Positions 1-6,286 of a stretch of DNA of 10,087 nt are shown one piece after another. The notes below the pieces were generated by a model that saw only the letters and a program-made list of their open reading frames with translations, was not told where the DNA came from and ran no database searches. Location: contig NZER01000270.1 in NCBI GenBank assembly GCA_002690445.1, positions 1-10,087 on the forward strand, read 5' to 3'. How positions within the stretch are numbered: position 1 is the first letter of the stretch; each line of letters opens with the position of its first letter. This stretch comes from Candidatus Pacearchaeota archaeon (GTDB taxonomy: Archaea > Nanoarchaeota > Nanoarchaeia > Pacearchaeales > GW2011-AR1). The translations under genes were made by a program, and so were the position numbers.

Positions 1-402
1 ACGCATTCGGCCAAGAAAACCTACATGGGTGTGTTCGGGCCGGAAGTCGTCGAGAAGATCGACAACTTCACGCGGATCGAGCCAGCGTCGGATACGCGCC
101 GGTACACCATCAATGATGATGCTGCCAAAAAGACCATCAACCTGGAAGTGAAGGTGTTCAATTCCTCGTTTGGTCGGGTCAACGTCATTCCGTCGGTGTT
201 CCTGGATCGCTCTGGGGCAACATTCAACACAGAGGCCGGGTTGATTCTCGACCTGGAACTGGTGGCACTTCAATACATGGAGGGGCTGCACGTTGTAAAC
301 CTCGATGACGAAGGGGGCGGCCCACGCGGGTACGCCAAAACCATCTATAATCTGATGTGCAAAAATCCGAAGGGGTTGGCAGCAATCGATAACGGAGCAT
401 AA
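1..402 (+). CDS. Major capsid protein, C-terminal part (SU10/DUF5309-like)
   Basis: This is the 3' end of a gene whose start lies before the window: the frame is open from base 1 and reads THSAKKTY before the first internal ATG at 25. About 133 residues remain. The segment FNSSFGRVNVIPSVFLD, followed by a LDLE stretch and then a KTIYNLM stretch close to the C-terminus, matches my recollection of the end of SU10-type (DUF5309) major capsid proteins. There, a strand pair containing 'FG.V.vvP' precedes a buried 'lD' and a final beta segment. Such proteins form the icosahedral shell with an HK97-type fold. The downstream decoration-like, adaptor-like and nozzle-like genes agree with this. The coding frame is certain. 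The family call is by eye and rests on about a third of the protein; another HK97-fold capsid family is the main alternative. Confidence 0.75.
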   Translation, partial: THSAKKTYMGVFGPEVVEKIDNFTRIEPASDTRRYTINDDAAKKTINLEVKVFNSSFGRVNVIPSVFLDRSGATFNTEAGLILDLELVALQYMEGLHVVNLDDEGGGPRGYAKTIYNLMCKNPKGLAAIDNGA

Positions 403-420
403 GGAAAGGATTATTCTATT
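403..420 (+). promoter_or_regulatory. Translation initiation leader with SD and U-rich spacer
   Basis: The 18 bases between the capsid stop codon and the next ATG contain GGAAAGGA, a Shine-Dalgarno-like purine run, then a T-rich spacer TTATTCTATT. The start-proximal edge of the purine run is 10 bases from the ATG, longer than ideal. The leader before the holin-like gene (2471-2488) has the same length and is identical at 14 of 18 positions, so this may be a shared initiation element. Confidence 0.45.
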
Positions 421-888
421 ATGAGACATTATAGATTAACAAATCAGGAGCGTGCGGCCACGGGTTACACCGACGCCTATGCGCTGGATCACAAAGACCT
501 GACGGACGCTGACGGTTCCCAGAACATTGTTTTGGAATCCCTGCCGGTGAACACCACCATTTGCTACACGGATGCGTGTATGATCTGTACGGAGGCTTGG
601 GGAGGCGGAGACGCCACCGAGGTCAAGGTTCAGGTGGGTCATGGTGAACTCAACAACAACAACACGGCCGATCCGAACTACTTCATCGCCGATACGAGCG
701 TTCTGCTCGTTAATAAGTTCGTGGGGCCGGTGACGGCTGCGGTGTCGGCTATTACTATCACGGACACCACACCGTTGGATTGTACGTGGACGGTCACGGG
801 TGATGATTGTGCCGACCTAACGACAGGCGGGCTGGTGATCTATTTCAAGATCATCCGGCAGACTGACGTATTGGGCGCTCAAGGCTGA
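421..888 (+). CDS. Putative head decoration / minor capsid beta protein
   Basis: A 155-residue protein directly downstream of the capsid gene. It starts at ATG 421, 18 bases after the capsid stop, behind a purine-rich SD. No signal peptide or membrane segment is visible. The sequence alternates beta strands and loops: an opening HKDLTDADGSQNIVLESLP, a central VKVQVGHGE strand, and a closing LTTGGLVIYFKII strand. This pattern (polar 'dlt...q.i.L..lP' start, 'vGdg' middle, 'lttG.v.iy' end) is one I associate with small beta-sandwich proteins encoded beside phage capsid genes and presumed to decorate the head. Cysteines lie near residues 48, 53 and 56 and again further on, which is more than is usual for such a protein. 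A head-fibre or unrelated minor virion protein cannot be excluded. Confidence 0.85.
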   Translation: MRHYRLTNQERAATGYTDAYALDHKDLTDADGSQNIVLESLPVNTTICYTDACMICTEAWGGGDATEVKVQVGHGELNNNNTADPNYFIADTSVLLVNKFVGPVTAAVSAITITDTTPLDCTWTVTGDDCADLTTGGLVIYFKIIRQTDVLGAQG

Positions 889-1208
889 TGCCTGGGCAGA
901 TACTTATCCCGAAGTTCGGGAGGCGCGGGCAGGATGCTGCCCGCGCCAACCGTGCTTTTCGTGACGTTGGGATGTTCAAGAAGTATGTCGATGCCGAGAA
1001 GCATCGCTACCGACGGCGCGCCCAGGATGTATTTAGTCGCTACAAGAATTATCAGCACAACAAGAAGGCCGAGTTGCGGCTGGAGGGCGTCATCGATGCC
1101 CGCAGCTATATGCGCTGGCAGGAGGTCGATCCCCATTTCTGGGACGACGACGCCAACGTGAAAAAATTTCTAAAGGATAACCGGGAGACGCAACCGTGGA
1201 GGTCATAA
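888..1208 (+). CDS. Hypothetical small basic phage protein
   Basis: A 106-residue protein starting at ATG 888, where the start overlaps the preceding stop by one base (TGATG). That arrangement favours translational coupling, because the upstream AAGG is too close to act as a good SD. The N-terminal 70 residues are strongly basic and probably helical, with RRRAQDVFSRYKNYQHNKK at the centre. The C-terminal third is different, with IDARSYMRWQEVDPHFWDDD and then VKKFLKDN. I do not recognise a named family. The gene lies between the decoration-like and adaptor-like genes, as small head-completion or scaffold-like proteins often do, but no motif proves such a role. Its end overlaps the next gene by 13 bases. 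Confidence 0.8.
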   Translation: MPGQILIPKFGRRGQDAARANRAFRDVGMFKKYVDAEKHRYRRRAQDVFSRYKNYQHNKKAELRLEGVIDARSYMRWQEVDPHFWDDDANVKKFLKDNRETQPWRS

Positions 1209-2200
1209 CCTACAGCGATCTATTGCGCCATGTGGTGTCCTACTCGCAGCGCGTTTACAGCGAGCTAAACACCGATGACGCCGAGGCGATCAGCGTTTAC
1301 CTGGACACCAGGCTAAAACTGATCTGGGAGTTTTATCCCTGGCCAGACCTGGTGCGCGTCGAGAAACGCTATTACCGTCCACTCTACGACGCCGCCCTCA
1401 CCTACGACGCCGGATATGAGGTTTATTATCCGACCGAGGAGAAATATTACCAGGCGCTCAAGCAAACCCAGGGCAACGCGCCCACCGCCCTGACCCATTG
1501 GGCCGAGGCCAAGCAGACCTACTCACCCTCCGATTGGGTGACGGGAACCGCCTACGCGGTGGGTGATACCGTGGAATATCCGCCGGACGGATTATATTAT
1601 GCGTGCCACACCGCCCACACCGCCGGGGCCAACCTGGCAAGCAACTGGGGGCAGTTGGTTGAATTTGACAAGTACGTCGCCTGGGCGCAGACCGGCGAGA
1701 ACGAGATCAGCGATGTCCTGAACGTGTGGAACACCAACCCGCGCGCCGACATTAAGGCCAAGCAACAGAATTTCTACCAGAGCGAGAACGGTGTCCAGGT
1801 CATCAACGGGCCGAACATCGTCCACGTCGAGTACCGCCAGAAAGTGCCGAGCCTGCTGCACAGCGCTTGGACAAGTGGCGTGGATTACAAGACGGCCGAC
1901 GTGGTGCGCTTCGATCCCAGCGGGGCTGATTTCGATTTATACAAGGCAAGCTCCGATCACGAGGCAAGTGCATTAAACAAGCCGCTCGAATCGGGCGCAG
2001 CCTGGACGCTGATACAGCTTCCGCGAGATTTCCGATCCTTCCTGGCGCACGGCGCGGCGGCTGATCTACTTCTGGCCGATGAACGCGAGCAGTTGGGTGG
2101 GGTGCAGAACTCGCTGGGCGACCAGGCGCTTCGTGAATTGCTCGACAAACTTGAGCGCCAGGAGAAGCAGACCAAGCAGTTGAACGTAATAACCAGATAA
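1196..2200 (+). CDS. Head-tail adaptor-like protein with CBM5/12-like repeats
   Basis: A 334-residue protein. The start is GTG 1196, supported by GGGAG at 1183-1187 eight bases upstream, and it overlaps the preceding gene by 13 bases. Residues 1-60 are mainly helical and contain LDTRLKLIWEFYPWPDL, typical in my memory of adaptor (gp4-like or tail-tube A-like) proteins of short-tailed phages. Residues 275-334 are again helical and rich in E, Q and K, with LPRDFRSFLAHGAAADLLL, as expected for an adaptor helical bundle. Between these lie three short modules with the pattern Y..GD.V.......YY......G......W: about residues 66-105, 113-153 and 222-273. They resemble the chitin-binding type 3 (CBM5/12) fold. 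A ring adaptor carrying glycan-binding-like loops is plausible from its place between capsid and nozzle genes. The adaptor call is moderately sure; the repeats are visible directly. Confidence 0.8.
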   Translation: MEVITYSDLLRHVVSYSQRVYSELNTDDAEAISVYLDTRLKLIWEFYPWPDLVRVEKRYYRPLYDAALTYDAGYEVYYPTEEKYYQALKQTQGNAPTALTHWAEAKQTYSPSDWVTGTAYAVGDTVEYPPDGLYYACHTAHTAGANLASNWGQLVEFDKYVAWAQTGENEISDVLNVWNTNPRADIKAKQQNFYQSENGVQVINGPNIVHVEYRQKVPSLLHSAWTSGVDYKTADVVRFDPSGADFDLYKASSDHEASALNKPLESGAAWTLIQLPRDFRSFLAHGAAADLLLADEREQLGGVQNSLGDQALRELLDKLERQEKQTKQLNVITR

Positions 2201-2209
2201 TTTTTCGTC

Positions 2210-2446
2210 ATGGAAAAACTAAACGAAGTCAAGCAGGCGGTACAAACATTGTACCAGATCGCACGTCAAGCGCCGGTCAGCGCGGAGGTTCACGAACGGA
2301 CTCTCGCGGAGGCCCAAAAGGTAATGACGTATTTGGAACAGCAAACCGATAACTCCGATTCGGTTAGGCCGGAAATCGCTATGCCGGAACAGGCTGTCAA
2401 CAACCGGGCCAAGAAGCCCGAAACAGCGAAGGCGGGGGGGCGTTAA
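2210..2446 (+). CDS. Hypothetical small helical protein
   Basis: A 78-residue protein starting at ATG 2210, nine bases after the adaptor stop. No clear SD precedes it; a short T run (2201-2205) lies just upstream. Residues 1-45 read as one amphipathic helix with regularly spaced L, V and A (VKQAVQTLYQIARQAP, then a second helix ending VMTYLEQQ). The C-terminal 30 residues are polar, probably disordered and basic (NRAKKPETAKAGGR). No family is recognised. Small helical proteins at this position can be internal virion, scaffold or assembly factors, but the sequence shows no motif for any of these. Confidence 0.7.
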   Translation: MEKLNEVKQAVQTLYQIARQAPVSAEVHERTLAEAQKVMTYLEQQTDNSDSVRPEIAMPEQAVNNRAKKPETAKAGGR

Positions 2447-2470
2447 GCTCCCTCCCTTCCCTTTAATTTA
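2434..2470 (+). terminator. Weak hairpin, possible partial terminator
   Basis: A run of seven G (2434-2440) can pair with CCCTCCC (2450-2456), giving a 7-bp stem with one G-U pair and a 9-base loop that spans the stop codon at 2444-2446. It is followed by a pyrimidine-rich tract (TTCCCTTTAATTT) rather than a clean U run. It could lower readthrough between the adaptor block and the lysis-like cassette. It could equally be chance in a G-rich gene end. Confidence 0.2.
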
Positions 2471-2488
2471 GGAAAGAATTTTTTTATC
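2471..2488 (+). promoter_or_regulatory. Translation initiation leader of the holin-like gene
   Basis: GGAAAG is followed by AATTTTTTTATC and then ATG 2489. The U-rich spacer puts the SD about 12 bases from the start, longer than ideal. It is almost the same as the leader at 403-420 (14 of 18 positions). The pair may work through a shared unstructured U-rich ribosome-recruitment sequence. Confidence 0.4.
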
Positions 2489-2659
2489 ATGCTTAAAAGT
2501 AAAACAGTCTGGGCGGCAGCGGCCGCAGTATTGGGTGCAGTCGGTGGTTATTTCACCGGCGAGATTGAGTTAAGTGCGATGTTGCAAATTGTGGTGACGA
2601 GTGTTTTGGCCACATTCCTGCGGCATGGCGTTAAGAAGGTCGAGGACGCAGCCAAGTAA
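2489..2659 (+). CDS. Holin-like small membrane protein
   Basis: A 56-residue protein starting at ATG 2489, behind the purine-rich leader, and ending at TAA 2657-2659. It has two hydrophobic stretches: about residues 8-22 (VWAAAAAVLGAVGGY) and 29-45 (SAMLQIVVTSVLATFL). They are separated by a short acidic turn (TGEIE), and the protein ends in a charged tail (RHGVKKVEDAAK) after a positive N-terminus (MLKSK). This topology and size fit two-helix (class II) phage holins, and the start KSKTVW and the LRHG motif resemble small holin-like proteins I recall from aquatic phages. The role would be timed permeabilisation of the inner membrane. The next two genes look spanin-like, which supports a lysis cassette. 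No endolysin is seen nearby. A small structural membrane protein is the alternative. Confidence 0.75.
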   Translation: MLKSKTVWAAAAAVLGAVGGYFTGEIELSAMLQIVVTSVLATFLRHGVKKVEDAAK

Positions 2660-2938
2660 GTGGGTGTCATCAGCGCCATTGTTTCTTTGATTCGGGCGCT
2701 GCCCATCCTGGAGCGCCTGCTGATAAGAATTGCCGATGGAGTGCTGGAGGCCAAAGCCAAGGAACGGTACGAATCGAAGTTGGTTCGTATTGATAACCGC
2801 GTTGATACTGCTCTGCGCCGCGTGCGCGACGACGAGACAGTACAACGCGGTGGATCAGTTGATGGAGCATCCACAGTTCGAGGCCGCCGCAAACGCCGCG
2901 CCGGAGTGGACAAGAAGCGTCCTCCGGCAACTGGCTGA
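2660..2938 (+). CDS. Putative inner spanin-like protein (overlapped by next gene)
   Basis: A 92-residue reading frame starting at GTG 2660, immediately after the holin-like stop (TAAGTG), so translation may be coupled. Residues 2-24 are hydrophobic to amphipathic (VISAIVSLIRALPILERLLI) and could be a membrane anchor. Residues 25-60 form a highly charged helix (EAKAKERYESKLVRIDNRVD). This is the anchor-plus-coiled-coil layout of an inner spanin, though short for one. Residues 61-92 are very basic and low-complexity (RGRRKRRAGVDKKR) and lie where the +1-frame gene at 2736-2966 runs. Their composition is probably shaped by that overlap. The anchor is interrupted by arginines and an E, so an amphipathic peripheral protein is also possible. 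The frame is moderately supported; the function is tentative. Confidence 0.55.
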   Translation: MGVISAIVSLIRALPILERLLIRIADGVLEAKAKERYESKLVRIDNRVDTALRRVRDDETVQRGGSVDGASTVRGRRKRRAGVDKKRPPATG

Positions 2939-2966
2939 ATACGAGTATGAGTTGGAGCGAAGATAA
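2736..2966 (+). CDS. Putative outer-spanin-like lipoprotein, embedded frame
   Basis: A 76-residue frame starting at ATG 2736 (a TTG at 2730 is an alternative; an in-frame TGA at 2721 closes anything earlier). It overlaps the preceding gene for about 200 bases in another frame. After a basic stretch (RPKPRNGTNR) comes a hydrophobic core WFVLITALILLCAAC ending in a lipobox-like LCAAC (C30). The residue at -3 is C rather than L, V or I, so the lipobox is degenerate. The remaining 46 residues are helical and polar (NAVDQLMEHPQFEAA, then RQLAEYEYELERR). Its TAA overlaps the next ATG by one base (TAATG), with GGAG at 2954-2957 placed for that start, which supports this frame being translated. Rz/Rz1-type pairs commonly show such embedded frames. 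Without the lipobox it would be a single-pass anchor protein. Confidence 0.6.
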   Translation: MECWRPKPRNGTNRSWFVLITALILLCAACATTRQYNAVDQLMEHPQFEAAANAAPEWTRSVLRQLAEYEYELERR

Positions 2967-5368
2967 TGCCAGCGTATGCAACAGACGGCGATCAAGGTTT
3001 TGGAGGGGTCAATATGCGACTCGATCCAGGACAAATCCCGCCTGGTCTGGCTGCCAACGCTCGCAATAAACGCTTCCTAAACGCCGTCGCCCGCACCCGG
3101 CCCGGCGTTGTCCTGCTCCCCTGGAGCAACAAGGCCGAGGATGATTACATCCACAAGGTCTACGCGGAGAATTCCATCGTCCGATACAGCGGCAAAAGGG
3201 CTTTTGTGGACAGCACCGCGACCCCGGCCATCACCGCCTCCTATGTTGCCAGCGGATTGATTGATGGCGGATTCGATGACGCAAGCGCCTGGGACGATAG
3301 CGGATCGCGCTGGAGCGTGGCTAACAATGTGGCCACGGTGACGGCCACCGGGACGGTGGAGAACCTGACCCAGACAATCGGCACGACGGCCGGGCGCGAT
3401 TACCTGGTGACATTTGAAATCACCGCCTGGACAAATGGCAATGTCACTCCCTTCATTGGTAACAGCAGCAGCGATGCGACCATAAGCACCCATCGGTTGG
3501 GCAAGATTGGCAAGTTTGCCAGGATTCTCCACGCAACGGGAACAGATTCCGACAAGATCAAGCTCCAGGCGGACGCCGATTTCATCGGCACGATCGACAA
3601 TGTGGCGGTGTCGGAACCGGCCCAGGTACAGAACAGGGATTATCATTGCAGCGATCACGCCTACACCACCGAGGCAACGTGCGTGGCGGCTGGCGAGACG
3701 TGGGTTAAACCGCAGGGGCCGTTGAGTAACCCGGACAGGGGGCCGTACTTCAAGCGCGACGACAACGCTGCCGGGGATTTGGTGGCTCCGCTGGATGGCT
3801 CCGGCGATGTGAACGATGGCTGGTTAGACCAGGGCAGTCGCGTGTTCAAGTTTGGGACGACCTACGGTGTGGGCCTCTACTCTGATCCGAACAGCGTTGA
3901 ATATATTCTGGTGGCCACCAGTACCGGCGTGTACGCGGCGCGAGAGGGAATGCTGGCGTTCAAACTGGCGGGCCTGGTGGACGCGGGCGGCCCGGTCACG
4001 TTTGTCCAGGCATTCAACCAGGTGGTGATGTTTCGCGGTGAGGAAAAGTCTCCGTACTTGATGAAGAACCTGACGGCCGGTTTCACCGCCATTGTGCAGG
4101 AGGACAACACGGAGGAATTTGAGGAGAACGACCAGGGTGACGGCACACAAATTATCCCCAACGCCAGCAATGCCATCTACTTTCAGAACCGTCTGCTTAT
4201 CCCCCATACACGCGACCTGGTAAGTGCCTCGGATTTTCTCAACATCACCCGGTATTTGCCGGTGTTAAGTTCCTTCAGAATCAACCAGGGCAGCGCCGAC
4301 TCCCTGGTGGCGCTGCACAAGTTTGATTCCACCACGATCGTCTGCTTCAAGCAGTCATCTGTTTACATGGTGCGAAACGTCTACGGCAACCTGACTGACC
4401 TGGTGCTGGACGAGATGACCAGCGGCTACGGGTGCGCGGCGGCCAAGTCCATCGTGAGCGTGGGGCGCGACGTGTGGTTTCTTTCCGACAAGCGCGGCGT
4501 GTGCAGCCTGGGCATCACCGAGAGCGGCGCGGTGCAGGGGGTGGATCAGCCCATATCGGAACCGATCCAGCCGCTCATCGACCGCATCAACTGGCACAAC
4601 GCCCACCTGGCCGTGAGCGCGTATGCCAACAATCGATTTTACATTGCGGTTAGCCTGGACTCCGGCCTTGATCCAGACGGCAACAAGAGCAACACGGCTG
4701 TTCTGATCTTTGATTTCCTCAACCAGTTTTGGACAGGGTACGATGATGGCATCTATGTGAAGGAATGGGTGGAGCCGATTGTCTGGGGGCGCAAACGACT
4801 TTGCTTCCTGGGCTATGACGGGACGATCAATCTCTACGATGACATCGAGCTAGGCGGGATCGAGGACGAGACGGTGGACAGCGCCGGGGTGCGAAGCAGC
4901 ACGCCCATCACCGACGAGTTGACCACGCGGGGGTACAACCTTGGCACGCCGGATCGTAAGAAGTGGCACGCGGCGCGGGTCAACGTGCAAACGCTGGCCT
5001 CCACCTTCACCGCGTCGGCCCAGGTCGATGGCGTGGAGGAGCAGACGGTGATTTCCACCATCACAACCGACTCCACCAAATACGACAAGCCGTTCTACCA
5101 GGCCGACTATGTGGCCACCAACGCCAATGACGATTTCAACGTGCCATACCGCCAGGACTATTCCGTGTCGCTTGGAGCGAGTGATGAGATCCTAATAGGA
5201 ACCGGCATCAATCCAGATTTTCACCAGGAAAGCAGCCACAAGCTGCGCTTGCGCGAGGAGGGGCGCTATACCCAGGTCAAGATCGAGAGCAGCCAGGGCA
5301 GCACGCGCCTGGCGAGCGTCCTGGTGGATGGGCTGCCACGGAACCAGTATTTACGAAAGGAAACCTAA
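2966..5368 (+). CDS. Tail nozzle-like protein with inserted CBM-like jelly roll
   Basis: An 800-residue protein starting at ATG 2966 (GGAG at 2954-2957, eight bases upstream; start overlaps the preceding stop). It resembles the nozzle/tail-hub proteins of short-tailed phages (T7 gp12-like, P22 gp10-like), which form a beta-propeller tube at the tail tip. The conserved start GFGGVNMRLDPGQIPPG and NARNKRF...RTRPGVV lie at residues 11-48. The late motif GNLTDLVLDEMTSGYGCAA, then DVWFLSDKRGVCSL, sits near residues 474-515, with a strand-rich propeller continuing to about 625. Residues 90-217 hold a separate jelly-roll module (starts SGLIDGGFDD, ends GTIDNVAVSE) like CBM4/9 domains. Residues 226-246 hold a short two-Cys motif (C228, C239, W246). 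Codon use is GC-rich throughout, including the insert. The domain order is clear; the exact nozzle family is by eye. Confidence 0.85.
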   Translation: MPAYATDGDQGFGGVNMRLDPGQIPPGLAANARNKRFLNAVARTRPGVVLLPWSNKAEDDYIHKVYAENSIVRYSGKRAFVDSTATPAITASYVASGLIDGGFDDASAWDDSGSRWSVANNVATVTATGTVENLTQTIGTTAGRDYLVTFEITAWTNGNVTPFIGNSSSDATISTHRLGKIGKFARILHATGTDSDKIKLQADADFIGTIDNVAVSEPAQVQNRDYHCSDHAYTTEATCVAAGETWVKPQGPLSNPDRGPYFKRDDNAAGDLVAPLDGSGDVNDGWLDQGSRVFKFGTTYGVGLYSDPNSVEYILVATSTGVYAAREGMLAFKLAGLVDAGGPVTFVQAFNQVVMFRGEEKSPYLMKNLTAGFTAIVQEDNTEEFEENDQGDGTQIIPNASNAIYFQNRLLIPHTRDLVSASDFLNITRYLPVLSSFRINQGSADSLVALHKFDSTTIVCFKQSSVYMVRNVYGNLTDLVLDEMTSGYGCAAAKSIVSVGRDVWFLSDKRGVCSLGITESGAVQGVDQPISEPIQPLIDRINWHNAHLAVSAYANNRFYIAVSLDSGLDPDGNKSNTAVLIFDFLNQFWTGYDDGIYVKEWVEPIVWGRKRLCFLGYDGTINLYDDIELGGIEDETVDSAGVRSSTPITDELTTRGYNLGTPDRKKWHAARVNVQTLASTFTASAQVDGVEEQTVISTITTDSTKYDKPFYQADYVATNANDDFNVPYRQDYSVSLGASDEILIGTGINPDFHQESSHKLRLREEGRYTQVKIESSQGSTRLASVLVDGLPRNQYLRKET
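5356..5363 (+). promoter_or_regulatory. Shine-Dalgarno deciding the start at 5370
   Basis: AAAGGAAA sits with its AGGA core (5358-5361) eight bases before ATG 5370. An in-frame ATG at 5328 would overlap the nozzle gene by 41 bases, lacks such a site and would add an unconvincing MGCHGTSIYERKPN extension. The 5370 start is therefore preferred. Confidence 0.75.
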
Positions 5369-5369
5369 T

Positions 5370-6284
5370 ATGCCATTAAGTGTAACAGTAGAAGCAAGTG
5401 AGAATTTTCCCAATGACGAGGCGGTGACGCTGGCGAAATTGCGGAAGGGAGCCAAGCCGAGTGTGGCGATCACGGGATCGGTGGGCGGCGTGGACATTGA
5501 GGCCGCAGCGGTGTCGAACACCGCCATTGCCTCCGACGCGGCCATTGCCTTGACCAAACTGGAAGGCCAGACCGACAACCATATTCTCCTGGTCGGCGAC
5601 ACCAGCGATACGGCAGGGAACAGTCCGGCCACAAAGTTCATCACGGCGGCGGAGGGATATGAGGGCGCTGCGATAGAGTTGGAGGGAAGCAAGGCCAAGA
5701 TCACGCCAAGTAAAGAAACCATCACGGCCGACAAGTTATCGAAAGACGATGATGATAACGTGATCTTCGGCCTGACCGAGGATACGAGTTACACGGCGGC
5801 CACCGACGATTATGTGATGGTGCATGACACCGACGCCACCACCGAAACGCGGCTCAAGAAGGTGAAACTTGCCACGATGCAAAAGGTCGGTTCAACCGAG
5901 TACACCAGGAAGGATTTGGCGCTTAACGATGGCGTCGCGGAAACGACCACAGACAACTACCAAGTTACGGTAGACATGGGTGGGGCCGCGTTTCAAACCG
6001 TCAACACGTTGACCAATGGCAAGACTTATACGTTTGTAATAAAAAGCGGAACCATGCCTGGCTCCGGCACGGTCAGGACAGTTTCAATCAGACTCACCGG
6101 GCCATCGACAAGTACCGCCTCCTTTGGCTGGAATGATTCATGGCAATGGCCGGAGATGTCGGGCAACGACGGCCCGACAACTATTGCGAAAAAAACCGCG
6201 CTGCTTTCCATTACGGCCTTTGGCAGCCAGCAGTCCGATGTGGTGGCGGCCTACGTTGAGACGGTTACTGATACGAACGCATAA
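5370..6284 (+). CDS. Tail fibre / appendage-like protein
   Basis: A 304-residue protein starting at ATG 5370 with a good SD, one base after the nozzle stop. Residues 10-66 show the phage-fibre pattern of alternating small and charged residues with SNTAIASDAAIALTKL, a motif common in trimeric fibre shafts. The middle (about 67-178) is polar, with VGDTSDTAG and VHDTDATTETRLKKV. The C-terminal part, about residues 179-300, reads as a beta-sandwich: FGWNDSWQWPEMSGNDG followed by a strand series (ALLSITAFGSQQSD) like the globular tip of many marine-phage fibres ('tWp...W..g..P'). It probably forms a trimeric appendage attached at or near the nozzle. No membrane or signal segment is visible. Its receptor, if any, cannot be inferred. 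Confidence 0.8.
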   Translation: MPLSVTVEASENFPNDEAVTLAKLRKGAKPSVAITGSVGGVDIEAAAVSNTAIASDAAIALTKLEGQTDNHILLVGDTSDTAGNSPATKFITAAEGYEGAAIELEGSKAKITPSKETITADKLSKDDDDNVIFGLTEDTSYTAATDDYVMVHDTDATTETRLKKVKLATMQKVGSTEYTRKDLALNDGVAETTTDNYQVTVDMGGAAFQTVNTLTNGKTYTFVIKSGTMPGSGTVRTVSIRLTGPSTSTASFGWNDSWQWPEMSGNDGPTTIAKKTALLSITAFGSQQSDVVAAYVETVTDTNA

Positions 6285-6286
6285 TC

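Noticed and set aside
403..420. A promoter in the gap after the capsid gene
   Set aside because: The gap is 18 bases and explained by the SD leader; no paired -35/-10 elements were convincing.
2670..2981. Reverse-strand frames over the spanin-like pair
   Set aside because: Their residues are cysteine- and arginine-rich without a protein-like pattern, and the + strand frames show coupling and a membrane/lipobox pattern.
3077..3658. Long reverse-strand open frame (193 codons) across the nozzle gene
   Set aside because: It lies entirely inside the well-supported nozzle frame, has no SD or partner genes on that strand and reads as low-quality sequence caused by GC-rich codons.
5328..5369. Upstream ATG extension of the fibre-like gene
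   Set aside because: It would overlap the nozzle gene by 41 bases and lacks an SD, while ATG 5370 has AAAGGAAA at good spacing.
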